A stretch of DNA of 64,000 bases from the NCBI RefSeq assembly GCF_963678635.1, contig NC_087067.1, positions 8,725,716-8,789,715 of the forward strand, written 5' to 3'. This document shows, piece after piece, positions 32,503 to 43,864 of this stretch (positions within the stretch are counted from its first letter, which is position 1; each line of letters begins with the position of its first letter). Source of the stretch: Symsagittifera roscoffensis. Lineage: Eukaryota; Xenacoelomorpha; Acoela; Convolutidae. The translations under genes and the position numbers were made by a program. The notes beneath the pieces were generated by a model. The model did no database searches, was not told the origin of the DNA, and saw only the letters and a program-made list of their open reading frames with translations.

Positions 32503-35500
32503 AACAGTTGATCACACTTTTCAGTTATTGTTCGAATCTTTCAAATTGAAACTTTAGTTGTGCGATCCAAATTAGATACATGAGTTTCTGTAAAATATGG
32601 ACCCTAACGTTAAAGTATGTTTAACAAGACTGCATTTAAAAAAATTAGTTGAATCATATCATTTTACAAAAATGAAAATTTCTATGAAGTTGTGTATTTA
32701 TTCAAAAACCAATATATGTTGCGTGCGCATAGATGCATGATAACTAGTCAGCAAGGCTTTCACACAAACCATGGATCTTTTTAACTATTTACCCTCCCCT
32801 TTAGTATCTAGCAACAAATTGTCAACTAAATTGATCTAGTTCAAATATTAAGCATTCAGTGTCTCACGAAACTAGCATGTTTCAACACTTTACTTTCAAC
32901 ACTCACTTTGTCTAATCTAAGAAAATTACGGTCTTAATTTTAGCATGCTAAATTAGCAGGCATTTACCAATGCATCGTACATAAATTCATCTTCCGAACT
33001 TTCATACTACTTTTTCTTAACGGCATTGAATTGTTTAAATTCTTTTTTATCCAGGTGGGCAAAATTAAGCGCAAATTCAGGTTTTTTTAAAAAAATTCCT
33101 GTTTTCTAGGATGTTTTTTTCATCATTCACTGGGAAAAAAAAACATACCTATTGCATCGACTGTTAGCAAATAATCTGAACTACCCTCTTTGAAGGTCTC
33201 ATTTTTAATTTGAAACACTTTTCTGACCAGTTCAAGAAAGTGTTCATTCGCATAAAAAAACTTACTGTAGATGTTAAAAAATGGATTTTTCAGACCCGGA
33301 AAAAAGGGTAAGTGCTTGATATCCAATTTTAATGATTTTTTAGAGCGTAGCTGAAATCATTTTGTCACGGTTGATATAAAATTTTTGATAAAAATTTAGT
33401 AATTGTTATCCAAAATGGTCCTTGAAACTAGGCATCTTGGAGAGGTAAAATCTGAATTTGCTTCAAATTTTGTGCACTAGTGTAATGCGTCTTCATATTG
33501 GATATCAAAAACCAACTTAATCTAAAGAAATATAGTCGATTGGAGCAGCAGTGCAGTCATATGTACGTGAATTGATCAATTGTGGCTCTTTTTCAAGCGC
33601 AGATTACAGGCATATCTTGATGCACCTAGGAGTATAAACAAGCTTTGGGAACTGGTTCAGGACGAATGGATTGGCGTTCCTGTACAAACATGCCTGGACC
33701 TTGCAGCATGAGGAGGATACTCCAAATACCGAATTTTTTATCTTGAGTTTTTTGTTTGCTTCAAGTCGATTAATATTGACGAAGTTTTTTTTTCATAAAC
33801 GCCACAAAAGAACTAACAGCGATGAGCAAATTTGAAAAATTCGTGAAAAATGGAGTATAAACGTTAAGAAGCTGAACTTATGTACTTGTTAATGATGCAT
33901 GAGTAAATACCAGCTCATTAAGCATGCAAAAAAACGACCGAGATTTTAGTGGTTTTGACTAAGTGAGGGCTGAAATTTATGTTTCGGCACATTGTAATTG
34001 CTTTGTGAGACTCTGTATGTGAATGTTGTGCCTTAGTAACGAAAAACCCCTTTTGCAAAGAAAGGTGTTTGGTGTTTAGTTAAACAGATCCCAAACTATT
34101 TTTCAACATCATTTGGAGATATACTTTTGTTCGCTTTAGTTCCGATGGAAATTTTTTCACGAATTTGGATGGAACTTTGGATTCAGATAAATTTTTAACT
34201 CAAAATGCAGAAATTTGGAGAAAACTCGTAAGAAATAGAGCCATATATCATATTGAAACTCTTTCGATTCAAACTGTAATAAAAATTCCAGTTATTCCTT
34301 ATTACTGCTATTTTTGATGATTTTTGAGCACAAAATGATAGTGGTGTTGTGCTACTCGCCGTTTAGTTTAATAGGCTGAAAATTTTTGCGTGATAGTGAT
34401 TAAGTGCTGGCTGATTAAGCAATGAATATTGATCTTTGCACGTGTTTACTACGAAATGTACTTTCTTCAGTTTTTAGAGAGTTCCTCACGCAACTTGGTG
34501 ACTGGAGAATTTTGGACGCTGCTGCTTTTAACATTTCATATTTAACACGTGCAAAAATCAATGAAAAAAAACTTCAGTAATTGGACATTGAACATTTTTT
34601 TCGACAATTTTCCATTTTCTCTGACACAAGTTTTTCAGTTTTGAAAACTACTTCACATTGTCTTAATACAAAAAAATTGCCGTGAAGAAAAATCAACAAA
34701 ATTGAACAACATTGTTTTTCAAACTTTCACCTCCCAACATCATGTTTTTGTCATGATTACACAAGCCAGCTTTAGCGAGATTAGTGTAAATTAAATTTAC
34801 CGAAAAAAAACTGATTTGTTTCAATCCAGTTATGAAAAATGCATATCAGAAAATTTTCAACTCAATTAAACACAAATTTTGCAAAATTAACTTAGTTGAC
34901 ATTATGTTTCCCAATTTGTTAGATGTCGAAATGTTGTGAATGTCTTAAATTTTTCAATAATTCAAAACAATGCATGCAAAGTTTTTGTCTGTTTATATTT
35001 GATGCGACTCGTGCTGCATAAAGTTGTTAACTTAATAGCAAGTTTAGCTGCTTCATTGGTGCCTAGTATTAGTTAATTTTTAAGGGACTCCTAAGGTACT
35101 AATCGTAGGTTTAAATCCACCACCTCAAAAGTTTTTAAAATTTTCAAGGCTTGTTTCTACCTTTTGTTTTTTTGTTATATGTTCGAGAGCCAAATTTTGG
35201 TCATTTTTTAGCTTGTGTTTGCAAATCGCAGCTTCGCTTCTGCTTAAGACGGAATAAAAGTATGAAAATGGAAAAAAAACTCTGCCAAAACAGTGCTGGT
35301 TGAAATTATCCGAACAAAACTGATAAAACTTAGGTTAAATTAGCACCATATCAGAAAAAAAATGCAGAAAAAAAACTTTTTCAACGTTAATTTTTAACGT
35401 GTTGTGCTGTGTTGGCTTGGCGATGCTGCCCAGTTCAAACACATTTGGAGATTCAATATTCCACCTTTGCCATGATTTGCGAAGTGGGAATCTAAGTAAG

Positions 35501-35876
35501 CTGTCCACGAGTTAATTTTCTAGTGCATAGCTGGAAACAATAACACTTGGGTCTCTTTCAATTAAGTTGTAATCTGTGCTTTCAAAAAGCCAACTTGGTT
35601 TATATTTTTTTTTGCTGTTTTCAAGTTTCATTCTCATTTTGACACTTTCAATTTTCAATTAAAATGAAAACACGGAACTTTTTTTTAATCAGATATTTTT
35701 TTTCAGATTTCCATGCTGCTAAAAAAGAATAATTTTACAAACAAGTGTGTAAATTATTGAGTATCAAAAAGTTCCCAAAAAAAATTCAGAGCGCGGTCTT
35801 TTTGCGATTCCACTTGCAAATCACAAAAATCACCTTTTGGACTTAGAATGATTTCGGAAAAGAATTTGAAAAAATT
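32503..35876. other. Intergenic, mostly unassigned
   Basis: Between the oxidase-like gene and the SLC34 pseudogene, which face each other tail to tail. Contains the MITE at 33050-33482 and a weak tRNA-like fragment with AGGTTTAAATCCACC near 35110. No other ORF with family signals; no poly(A) signal was singled out with confidence. Confidence 0.5.
33050..33482. mobile_element. Diverged copy of the TA-flanked fold-back MITE
   Basis: The left end TCCAGGTGGGCAAAATTAAG follows TA (33048-33049). The right end, reverse-complemented, starts CACTAGTGCACAAAATTTGA and is followed by TA (33483-33484). CAGACCCGGA and ATCCAATTTT.GAT blocks inside match 28035-28638, though about 170 bases are missing relative to that copy. 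Confidence 0.7.
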
Positions 35877-36377
35877 TTAGTCTTCCTCGTCATAATGATC
35901 TTCATAGCGGTAGGCCTGGTTCGTCAGCCCAGTTTCGGACACAGACTGGCCCTGTGGCTCTTCTGGGTTGCTTCCATCATTTGGTGTGAAATTTTCGATT
36001 TGTTGCACAGTGCTAGTTTCTTCAATTTTTCGTCGCCACCATGCGGTCAAAATAGGCGATGAAGAATTATAATCAAAGCTCTGATTGTACAAACCTGACC
36101 GACCTTGAACAATTTGAGGAGCATCCTGATTTTTCGTCCAACTCAAGCTGAACGTATTATGACGCATAGTCTCTCCCAGGAAATGACGTCACGCATGATT
36201 TGAAAGAGTTGAATATAATTCGACCGGTACTGTCTATAGGCTCATGGGATCTCATTAATTTGGGCAGAAACTTAAAACTTTGTAAGGTTTCTGGTAAAAT
36301 TTGGGGTTTGATTTTTTTGTACCATTATCAGTGTAGGAAACAAAAACGTAACGCCCAAAGTAGTGAAGCCAAAAACT

Positions 36378-36444
36378 CCTAGGTAAAATTTCCCCGCTAG
36401 GGATAAACTTAAACAACATGGTGTAATTATGAACACAATCAGTA
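36378..36444 (-). repeat. Source of a short duplication inside the pseudogene
   Basis: On the + strand 36378-36409 and 37083-37114 are 32-base near-identical blocks (one mismatch), beginning CCTAGGTAAAATT and ending GGGATAAACT. Similarity fades through ACATGG.GTAAT on the outer side. At 36378 the block codes (on -) for the conserved SLSLAGKFYLG segment, so this is the original. Confidence 0.75.
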
Positions 36445-37082
36445 TATAAGCGAACGTGAACCACTTATATTTATATGTAGTTTTTTCCAGGCGCTTTGCT
36501 GCTCTCAATGGAATTTTCCGCAAGATTGGATCTGGGTACCAAATCAGAATTCAGATAAGGTTGAAAAGTACATGGCACAAACTAATTTGCAGTGCTTGTT
36601 CGAAGTTTTGGTCGCTAGATACTAACAGTCCTGTAATGGTTGTGCCAATTTTTGCTCCTAGAGTCATTGGAAAAGCATTTTCGATGCTGACTAAGTTTAA
36701 ACCGACCAAAGGAGTCAAAGCGCAGGTAAACGCCGACCTGCTTTGTGTTAGTATTGTCATAAAAGCTCCAATGAAGATTGCGACGTAGCCTATAAGAAAG
36801 CCGAGTCGAGACCAGAAACCTGGGAAGCCGGATTTCAAAATCTTGTCCATCACACCTGTTATATGACCTTCAAAAATTTACCTCAAAAACTTTACTATGA
36901 AAAATAAGCAAAGGAATAATACTATCAAAGATGAGACAAGTATTAAAACGCCAGCACACGCTTATCCGATTGTTTCCAGTAGGAAAAAGAGCTGGACACA
37001 TTTTCCATGGTACCAAGTCGGTCGCATTCCGACTACTGGTATCATTATAAGTAGTGTTCGCGAAGTCGAGCATCTAATCTGT

Positions 37083-37142
37083 CCTAGGTAAAATTCCCCC
37101 GCTAGGGATAAACTAAAAATAAGACATGGAGTAATCTATATA
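37083..37142 (-). repeat. Displaced copy of the C-terminal SLC34 block
   Basis: Copy of 36378-36444 lying in the middle of the pseudogene, where the family has its large extracellular loop and no such motif. It brings stops and frame changes with it and so is itself a lesion. Confidence 0.7.
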
Positions 37143-37837
37143 TTATAAGAACTCGCTCGTCTTTTCCAACTCTGCGGTTTTTGATATCTGCTTGATGAAC
37201 GTAGTATTGACTAGAAAGATTCGGCTAATTATGGGGTCGGTCAAACGTGTTCGACTGCAGTTCCATGTAACTTTTTATGCAGTTGTTCGGCTATGATTTC
37301 CGAAAGCCAATTGAGAAAATTCTTGATCCATTCTAGTGGAAGAATCACGGCCCCGGATAGCAAATTAAACATGTCGTGCATTGTCGCTGCGAACGCCGGC
37401 TCATAATTATTGACGTCTGCAATTTGGCTAATTGAGACCAGAGTACTAGTCACTGATGTGCCGATGTTAGCTCCCATTACAATTGGAACTGCGGTTTTGA
37501 CACTTAAAATTCCTGAAGCAGCCATGCTCGTTATTATTGATGTAGTTATCGACGAGAATTGTAAAATATAGTCACTAGGCAACCGGCTACTAAGCCCGCA
37601 ATAGGGCTTTTGATAATGCGACCTCGATTAAATATTTGACCGACTTGTTTTCCCGCCAAAAAATTGAAAGCGATGGTCATGAAAGCAAGAGCCAAACCGA
37701 ATATGCAGAGAAGACTCAAAATTATATAATGTAATAATACCGTAATAAATGTATAATGATAGAAAATAGCGAGAGCTTTTTCGGCTGCTCATTTTGTGGG
37801 GCTGCGGCAGTCTAGGAATTGCGTAAGTTTTCGCCAT

Positions 37838-40800
37838 TTAACCTGTTTTTAGGGATATTCAAAGCTATAATCTTAAATTGAAAAGTTAATGTTCAAAAAA
37901 AAAATTATAATTTTTATTTCTATATTTTTAGTGCAGTTCTGGTTGCTATAATGGCCTGACTTTTTTTAGCTAATATAGCCAATTGAACATATATTTCATA
38001 TTTACTTTTTTTAATTTTGAAATTTTATATCTTTACCAAAAATTGTTCGATACTAGTTCTGAGCTCACCTGAAATGTATAAAAGACCCATTTTACACAAT
38101 TATTTTTTCTCCGCAGGCATTTTGAAGGTCGAAAATTAGAAGTAAGTCAGCAAAAAAAAGGATGTAAGTCAGCAAAAAGTCAACAAAATAAAGGTGAAAG
38201 AGTACGAAAGGAGTATCCTTAGACTGACAGCAATCCAACTTCTCGGTAAAGAGGAACCCACCCCGCTCTCCTTATTTCCGCTAAGATAAACCAAAAATAT
38301 CCATTTTTCGAAAGTTCTGAAAAACGGATTTCTCTTAAAAATTAATTATTTTATTTAAAATGTTTTTTTTTTCATTTTATGGGCGCCCTTAAATTTTTGA
38401 CGGAAATTTTAACAGACTGTAGGTTTGCCTTCTTTTAATAAAAAGAAGCGATTTTCTTTTGTTGCTCCCACATTGGAGTGGGAAGGACTCTTGCATGCCT
38501 GTGTGATGTTTTCACTCAAAATCAAGTTCTAACTTGAATAAAAACTATTGATGTAAAACTATATTACGGTGTGGATTGATTTTTTTGGTTTCTACATCGG
38601 AAATCAAAGTGCCAGAGGGAGAAATGAAGATTCATGTTCCGATTTTAACGTCGATGAAAAGTTTTTTTCTTATGAAAATCAATTAAACAAAAATTCAATT
38701 TTCATGTAATCTTGCCCTTCTCAAACTGTGGAAAGAACAAAATGATCTATTTTGAGTTGATGTGGTAGTCTAATAATAGGAACAAACTGCTTGCTTTATT
38801 GCTCTGACTTTCGTAACGAAAATAACGGAATATTTGTGCTCCGGGTGGGTTTTTTTCTTCAGACAAATTTCGACTTTTTAACTAGCCATTTTTGACCAAA
38901 TTTTTTTAACATCATTCGAAAGCTATTGTTGCCCTGAGCTCCTATTTCACCTGTGATCATTTTCCATTTTGGTCATTTTGGCCAATTTGGGACAATTAAC
39001 GCGCGAATATTTTGCGCTATTAACGCGTAAGCAAGATTTAATCCGTCTTAGAAGTTGTTCCAAATTGGTTCAAGAAAGATTATATGCCATAATTGATTTG
39101 TTAATTGGAGCAAAATCTATCAGTTTGTGTTTAATATGGCGTGTAGGGGGATGTTTTCACAAAAAACCTCAAACTTTTTTTTTAAATTATATACGAGCAG
39201 TTTTGTTTCAATTTGTAGTGATTTAACTTGCCTCTAACGTTCTAGGACAATATACATCCCGTTTTACAAATCCCAAGGGAATTTCCGTGGTCCAAGTAAT
39301 CCCAAATTCAATCTCCTGTACCGTTGTAATGAATAGTCGCAAGAAACTGTTTTGTTTAGCAGTTTTGATCTTTGGGCTTCGAATTCTCTCACAAAAATCG
39401 CCAAAAAAGGCTAGTTAGAAAGACAAAACTTGTCTGGAGAAAAAATCCACCTCGAGCGCAAATTTTCCTTCATTTTTCTTCTGGAAAAAAAATGGAATAA
39501 AGTGATATACTGTTTATATTTACGCCTTGTGTGTTCCAAGCAGTAACTTCACGCATATATTTTAGCTATTTTCAATTAATTTAAGCACAAAAAATCTCGC
39601 GGAAATTTTTCTGATTATTATCCAAGCCACGCTTGTGGTATAATTGCATTCCACTTTTTATGCCTAACTCGCAATATTTGTGAGAAATTTTGTGCTCCTT
39701 ATCCATTTATATCTTTTTAATTACCTATTTTTTATCCACTAAAAAACAAATAAGATTCTCAAATAAGGTTTCTCTTAGTGTTTTGGGGGAACTCGAAAAA
39801 TCAACTGGGGCCTTACGAACTGGTTGATCTCTTGCAAAAAAAACCGAAAACTTAGTTGGAAAAATTACAATTTTAATTGTATTATAATTGATTAATTTCT
39901 CTTTTTAATGAGTGAGGGCAGTACTTTTTGTAATTTTTTGTTGTATAGCGGAGTGTATACTTCTGTCATGGCTCCCTGTTTCTTGTCATTTTGACGGCCC
40001 CTCTATTGGGCATTCGATCCGTTTTTTATTCCACTAATTTTTTAAAGTGAAAGCTGAGTCGCAATAATATACAAATATATCTGCTTAAATTTGATTGTAA
40101 TAGTTTTGATTTTTCTGTCATGATTAAGACTAGACACGATGATTAGGGCTTGATGTTTGGTAACAACCGAAAAAAATTTCTGTTTTCTGTTTTACTTGAA
40201 GTGTTCTTCCGACCATATTATTCCTAATGACTCTAATTTGTTTATTGAGAAATTTCACCCAATATGGCTCGGAAGTTTACGGGTATGAAATCGTCATAAA
40301 ACCTGCAAAGAACTAGTGCTTCAGTGCCGCACGAAACCCGTGCCACACCTAACGCTGCTGAGCACATTATGTCTCTTCTATGTCTAATTTTGCTACTTTC
40401 CTTAAAGTGGCGTAATGCGTTTACCCCTGTTTAAAAAATATTTCTTGCTAGTTTGTAAAATTGGCCTAAGCAGAGCCATTTTTAATGCAAATTTGGGATA
40501 TTTTTTGTTAGAAAATAAATCTGTCCTCAAAAATTCTATGGTTTTTGCTTAAGTCTTAGGTGGTTGAAGACTTTCATAGTGCTCATTTTTGGTTTACTCT
40601 ATTGTGCTGGTTTTTATATAATGTCGTTATTTCTGCCCTTCCTTGATACTTTTCTTTGATTCAGTTTGCAATTGTCGTGCCTGAGTTAGTTATTACCGCT
40701 GGATGCAAATGTTGGTTACAATATTTCGTTTTACAATGTCGGAATCATGCCGGTTTAACACTATTATTGTTGCCGATCATGCCGTCCAGTATTCGCTTGA

Positions 40801-42007
40801 TTCAAACGGTAGCAGTAGTTTGCCCATTGGCTTGGCGTTTATGCCGTTGTAACATATGCCAAGTTTTGTGCTTAGTCCTCTCCTGATTTTGTTTCTATAC
40901 GGAATTTTTTTTCTATGTATTTCCGTCAAATTTCCTTTTACTAAGGAAATTGAGCTCTTCGAGGCCTCTATAGTAACTATTGGTTGTCCTGTGTTTTGAG
41001 TTTGACTTTATACCCGTTTGGGTCCACCCTGTTGCAGTCTGCTGCCATTTCTGTTCCGAAAGCCTCTTCTATGGCCTTGGCTGTGTGCTTGTCTTGTTAT
41101 AGAGTTTGCCATCCACATGTGGATGTGTAGCATGCGAAGGTTTTTCACGCGGCCTAACTTACCTTTTTTCGTAAAGTTTTTTTTTCTGATTGTTCCCGAG
41201 ATACGTTTTTCTTGCGTACTCGGCATAAAATTTTGTATACTTCGAAAGCTATGACTTTTTGTCATGAGTATGTCCTCCGAATTTTTCCATAGTCTTTCGT
41301 CGATTTTGTTTGTCTTAATTTATTTTAAGATTCGTTTCACTTGCGGCAAGAGTTTTTACATCTTTAATGGTCCAAAAACTGTGAAGTTTACCAACTCGTG
41401 ATATTTAATCGCGCAAAAATCCAATTTACTGGCAATACCTATTATTTTTTTTTATAAAATCAGTTTTCAGAAAAAATTGTATTTTGTCATCAAAAAAATT
41501 TTCATGATGGAAAAGTATCTGCAGCCCAAAAATTTCCGCAATCAACACGACAAAAAAACCTCAACCGGACAAGAAATGTTTTCGAACCGCTTGACCATAT
41601 CAAACGTGTCCGTGGCCGGCTCGTTTTCGCAATGTTTTTGCTGAAAATTTTGTTTGAAATAGTTAATTTTCTTGATATCTGACCAATCAATATGTGTTTT
41701 GGTATAACAGAGTATAGTGCTTTTTTAAGTTTTATTTTTTGTATTATTTTTTTTCCATAATTTAAAAAATGGATTAAAGCTTAATGATTGTGCTTTCGAT
41801 ATGTCTTCCAAATCCTTATGCCCAGATGTTCCTGACTTTTTTTGACGGTCGGAATTTGATACAGACTATCGCGATTAGTTTTTAAATTACTGTCACGATA
41901 CGTCTAGAAGTGGCAACTTTTAGTTTTCAAGTGAGAAATGAACTAAAGTATCGTCAAAGTACATTTCTCTGGGGGCCTATTAGCTTCTGCTAAACCCTAG
42001 TCGATCA
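37838..42007. other. Intergenic, nothing recognised
   Basis: T-rich with only short ORFs. About 39770-39840 resembles the right part of the hAT-like MITE (GTTTTGGGGGAACTCGAAAAATCAA), and 39626 carries the small CACTTGTG-type repeat. 40620-41270 is less A+T-rich and could be an old gene or transposon fragment, but no family could be recognised in any frame. Confidence 0.45.
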
Positions 42008-42137
42008 AGGGAGTTTATCTTGCAAGATCTTGCAAGAATCTTGCAAGATTCTTTTAAAGAGGATGCATCTCTTTAAAAGATCTTGCAAGATAACCTCCTT
42101 TAAAGATAACCTTTTTTTGCAAGATCTTTAAAGATAC
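42008..42137. other. Cruciform-like hairpin with repeated TCTTGCAAGA palindromes
   Basis: 42039-42061 and 42069-42090 are inverted repeats of 22-23 bases with a single bulge. The loop, GATGCATC, is itself palindromic. The arm core TCTTGCAAGA occurs three more times just upstream in overlapping form, and GCAAGATCTTTAAAGAT follows at 42119. The whole stretch can fold in several registers. No ORF or promoter association is seen. Confidence 0.75.
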
Positions 42138-43777
42138 AATTTTTTTATAGGGCCTAGCGAATACTTTTGAGTTCAAATTTGATCACTGATTAATGAGTTT
42201 TTGGTTTTTTTTTGGCGCTGGGAACACTTTTCTAACGTCTTCTAATAAATGGCTAAACGACCCCTTGAAAACAACTTACGACGGTTTTTCAACCCACTAT
42301 ATTCTTATGAATAGATTCATCCGTCATATATCAAAATTTCAACCGTAAATATCAAGTAGTTGCAGAGAAAATGCCAGAAATGTGAGAACACATTTGTTCG
42401 TTTTAACGACTGGAAACGTTATGTTGCATTTATTATGTCCCGTGACGTTTTATCAAAACTATTTGTTAGACTTTTTTGGGTTTTTTTTTCAGAAAAAAAA
42501 CTGATTTTTTCCAGACAATCACTACCGAGATTTGGTTTATCTATACGTCGTATGGGACTACATAATTCGCCCAGGCAAAAAATTTTCGAAGGGTGAGAAG
42601 ATTGCTGACTATCGCCCATGGTGATAGGCCCCATGTGAGATCCCGTGTCAGTGTCAAACTAACATTCCATCCATGAACATTGAAAATCAATGGTTATTTC
42701 ATATATGATGCAGATCAGATACATGTCAACTTTTTGAATGTGCATTTGAAATACACATGTGCTGCATTTATGGCATACTGGTCACGTGTATGTCTTAGCA
42801 GGTGTAAACATCTCAAATTTGGACCAGACATGTGCAGGCATGTGACATTTCCGGCCAGACATGATTCAGAGATGTACCATAACAAGATTTTACGCCATAC
42901 CCCCATGTCACTCTTCCCCGCCTCACAACAAAGTATGATTAACAGGTTCGAAGTATGAAGTAAAATAAGTTGCGAAAAAAAAGCAAGAAAAACAAGCAAT
43001 AAAGAGCTTTGCTTTGCAAAAAATTAGTTTACAAACTAAACTTCAGGGCCAGCAAAATATACTAAATTAGACGTAGACAGCAAATTGAAGCTAAAGATGA
43101 AACTGAAGCTAAAGATGAGCGGTAAGTGATAAACAATTGCGTTTGTGTTTGATGCGTCAATGCCGCCACATTATGTTTGCTAATTGGAAATAAACTAATC
43201 GATTTTGTCTTTGTTTGTTTGTTAATTTTCAGTCAGAACTGCTGGTTCAAGTCTGAACAATATCTGAATAATGTCTGGGCATTTTCCCGCTATGTCTGGA
43301 ATATTCATGCATGACTGTACAAATAAAATATAGACATATATACAGCTGATTATCAGCCACGAAAGGTTTTTGAATGGTCATGTGTGCAACTGCGTTTGCA
43401 TTTAGGTACGGGAGGACCTTTCTCTTTATTTCAACAGTAAAATATTATTTGAAATTGTTCAAAATATCGAAAATAGTTCAGTAAGTGTAATTTTGACCTG
43501 TTGCCCCTAAGAACTCCGTTCAATAAATTTAATAAGTTTCAACAATCAGAATTAACATCTGCTCATTGATATAATATGTAAGTTGCCGTAAGTTTTAATT
43601 TTTCTCAATAGATCCAAAAATGTGGAGTTAGAAACAACTTAATGCAATCTGTTTTTAGAGCGAGTTTTAAATTAGAAATCAAAGATAAGTGGAACTAAAT
43701 TGAGCAGTGACTTTTAAACTACACTTAGGTTGACTGTCACTTTTTAAAAAAGGAAAAGTCAAACGAACGTTTTTGAT
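42138..43777. other. Upstream region of the DUF229-like gene, with weak inverted repeats
   Basis: No exon found. 42815-42870 (CCAGACATGTGC..GGCCAGACATGATTCAG) and, in reverse, 43255-43310 (CTGAATAATGTCTGGGC..TATGTCTGGAAT) share mirrored blocks and may be arms of an old fold-back element. A direct repeat GAAGCTAAAGATGA occurs twice at about 43086-43118. Confidence 0.4.
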
Positions 43778-43864
43778 ATGCGGTTTTTTGGGTTCCAATT
43801 TAGCTTATTTCTCTTTGTTTCTGTGATTGGTTGTCTGTTACTATTCTTTTTTGAAGGACCAGAG
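43778..43864 (+). CDS. DUF229-like gene, exon 1 (signal anchor)
   Basis: ATG at 43778, 29 codons, donor GTGTGT in phase 0. Too short to stand out as an ORF; accepted because it supplies a start codon and a membrane anchor exactly in phase with the next exon. Confidence 0.6.

Larger units (their letters stand above)
35877..37837 (-). pseudogene. SLC34 Na+/phosphate cotransporter, intronless retro-pseudogene
   Basis: In working form SLC34 proteins import phosphate with sodium at the plasma membrane. Fragments appear in family order. A first repeat has PIAGLVAGCLVT, a QFSS at the QSSS site and MGANIGTSVTSTLVS. Then come a loop piece LTDPIISRIF and a helix with VLILVSSLIVLF. A second repeat has TQSRSAFTCALTPLVGL (again not QSSS) and LGAKIGTTITGLL. 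The order ends with CHVLFNLI, ILIWYPDPI and CCLSLSLAGKF, then an acidic tail ending YRYEDHYDEED. The span of about 1.96 kb is what an intronless near full-length coding region needs. Lesions: frame changes near 37785, 37565, 37243, 36958 and 36290, TAA at 36878-36880 and TGA at 36551-36553. The 5' end is unclear, and no poly(A) tract is evident after the stop. Flawless oxidase exons nearby argue against general sequencing error. Confidence 0.85.

Noticed and set aside
36853..36885. A 26-base GT..AG interval in the SLC34 copy that could be read as a tiny intron
   Set aside because: Reading straight through gives the family-like IFEGHITGVMDKIL with one stop codon; several other lesions in the same copy make pseudogene decay the simpler explanation.
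40570..41270. A protein-coding gene in the less A+T-rich stretch
   Set aside because: Longest frames are under 90 codons, on both strands, with no recognisable family and no convincing exon borders.
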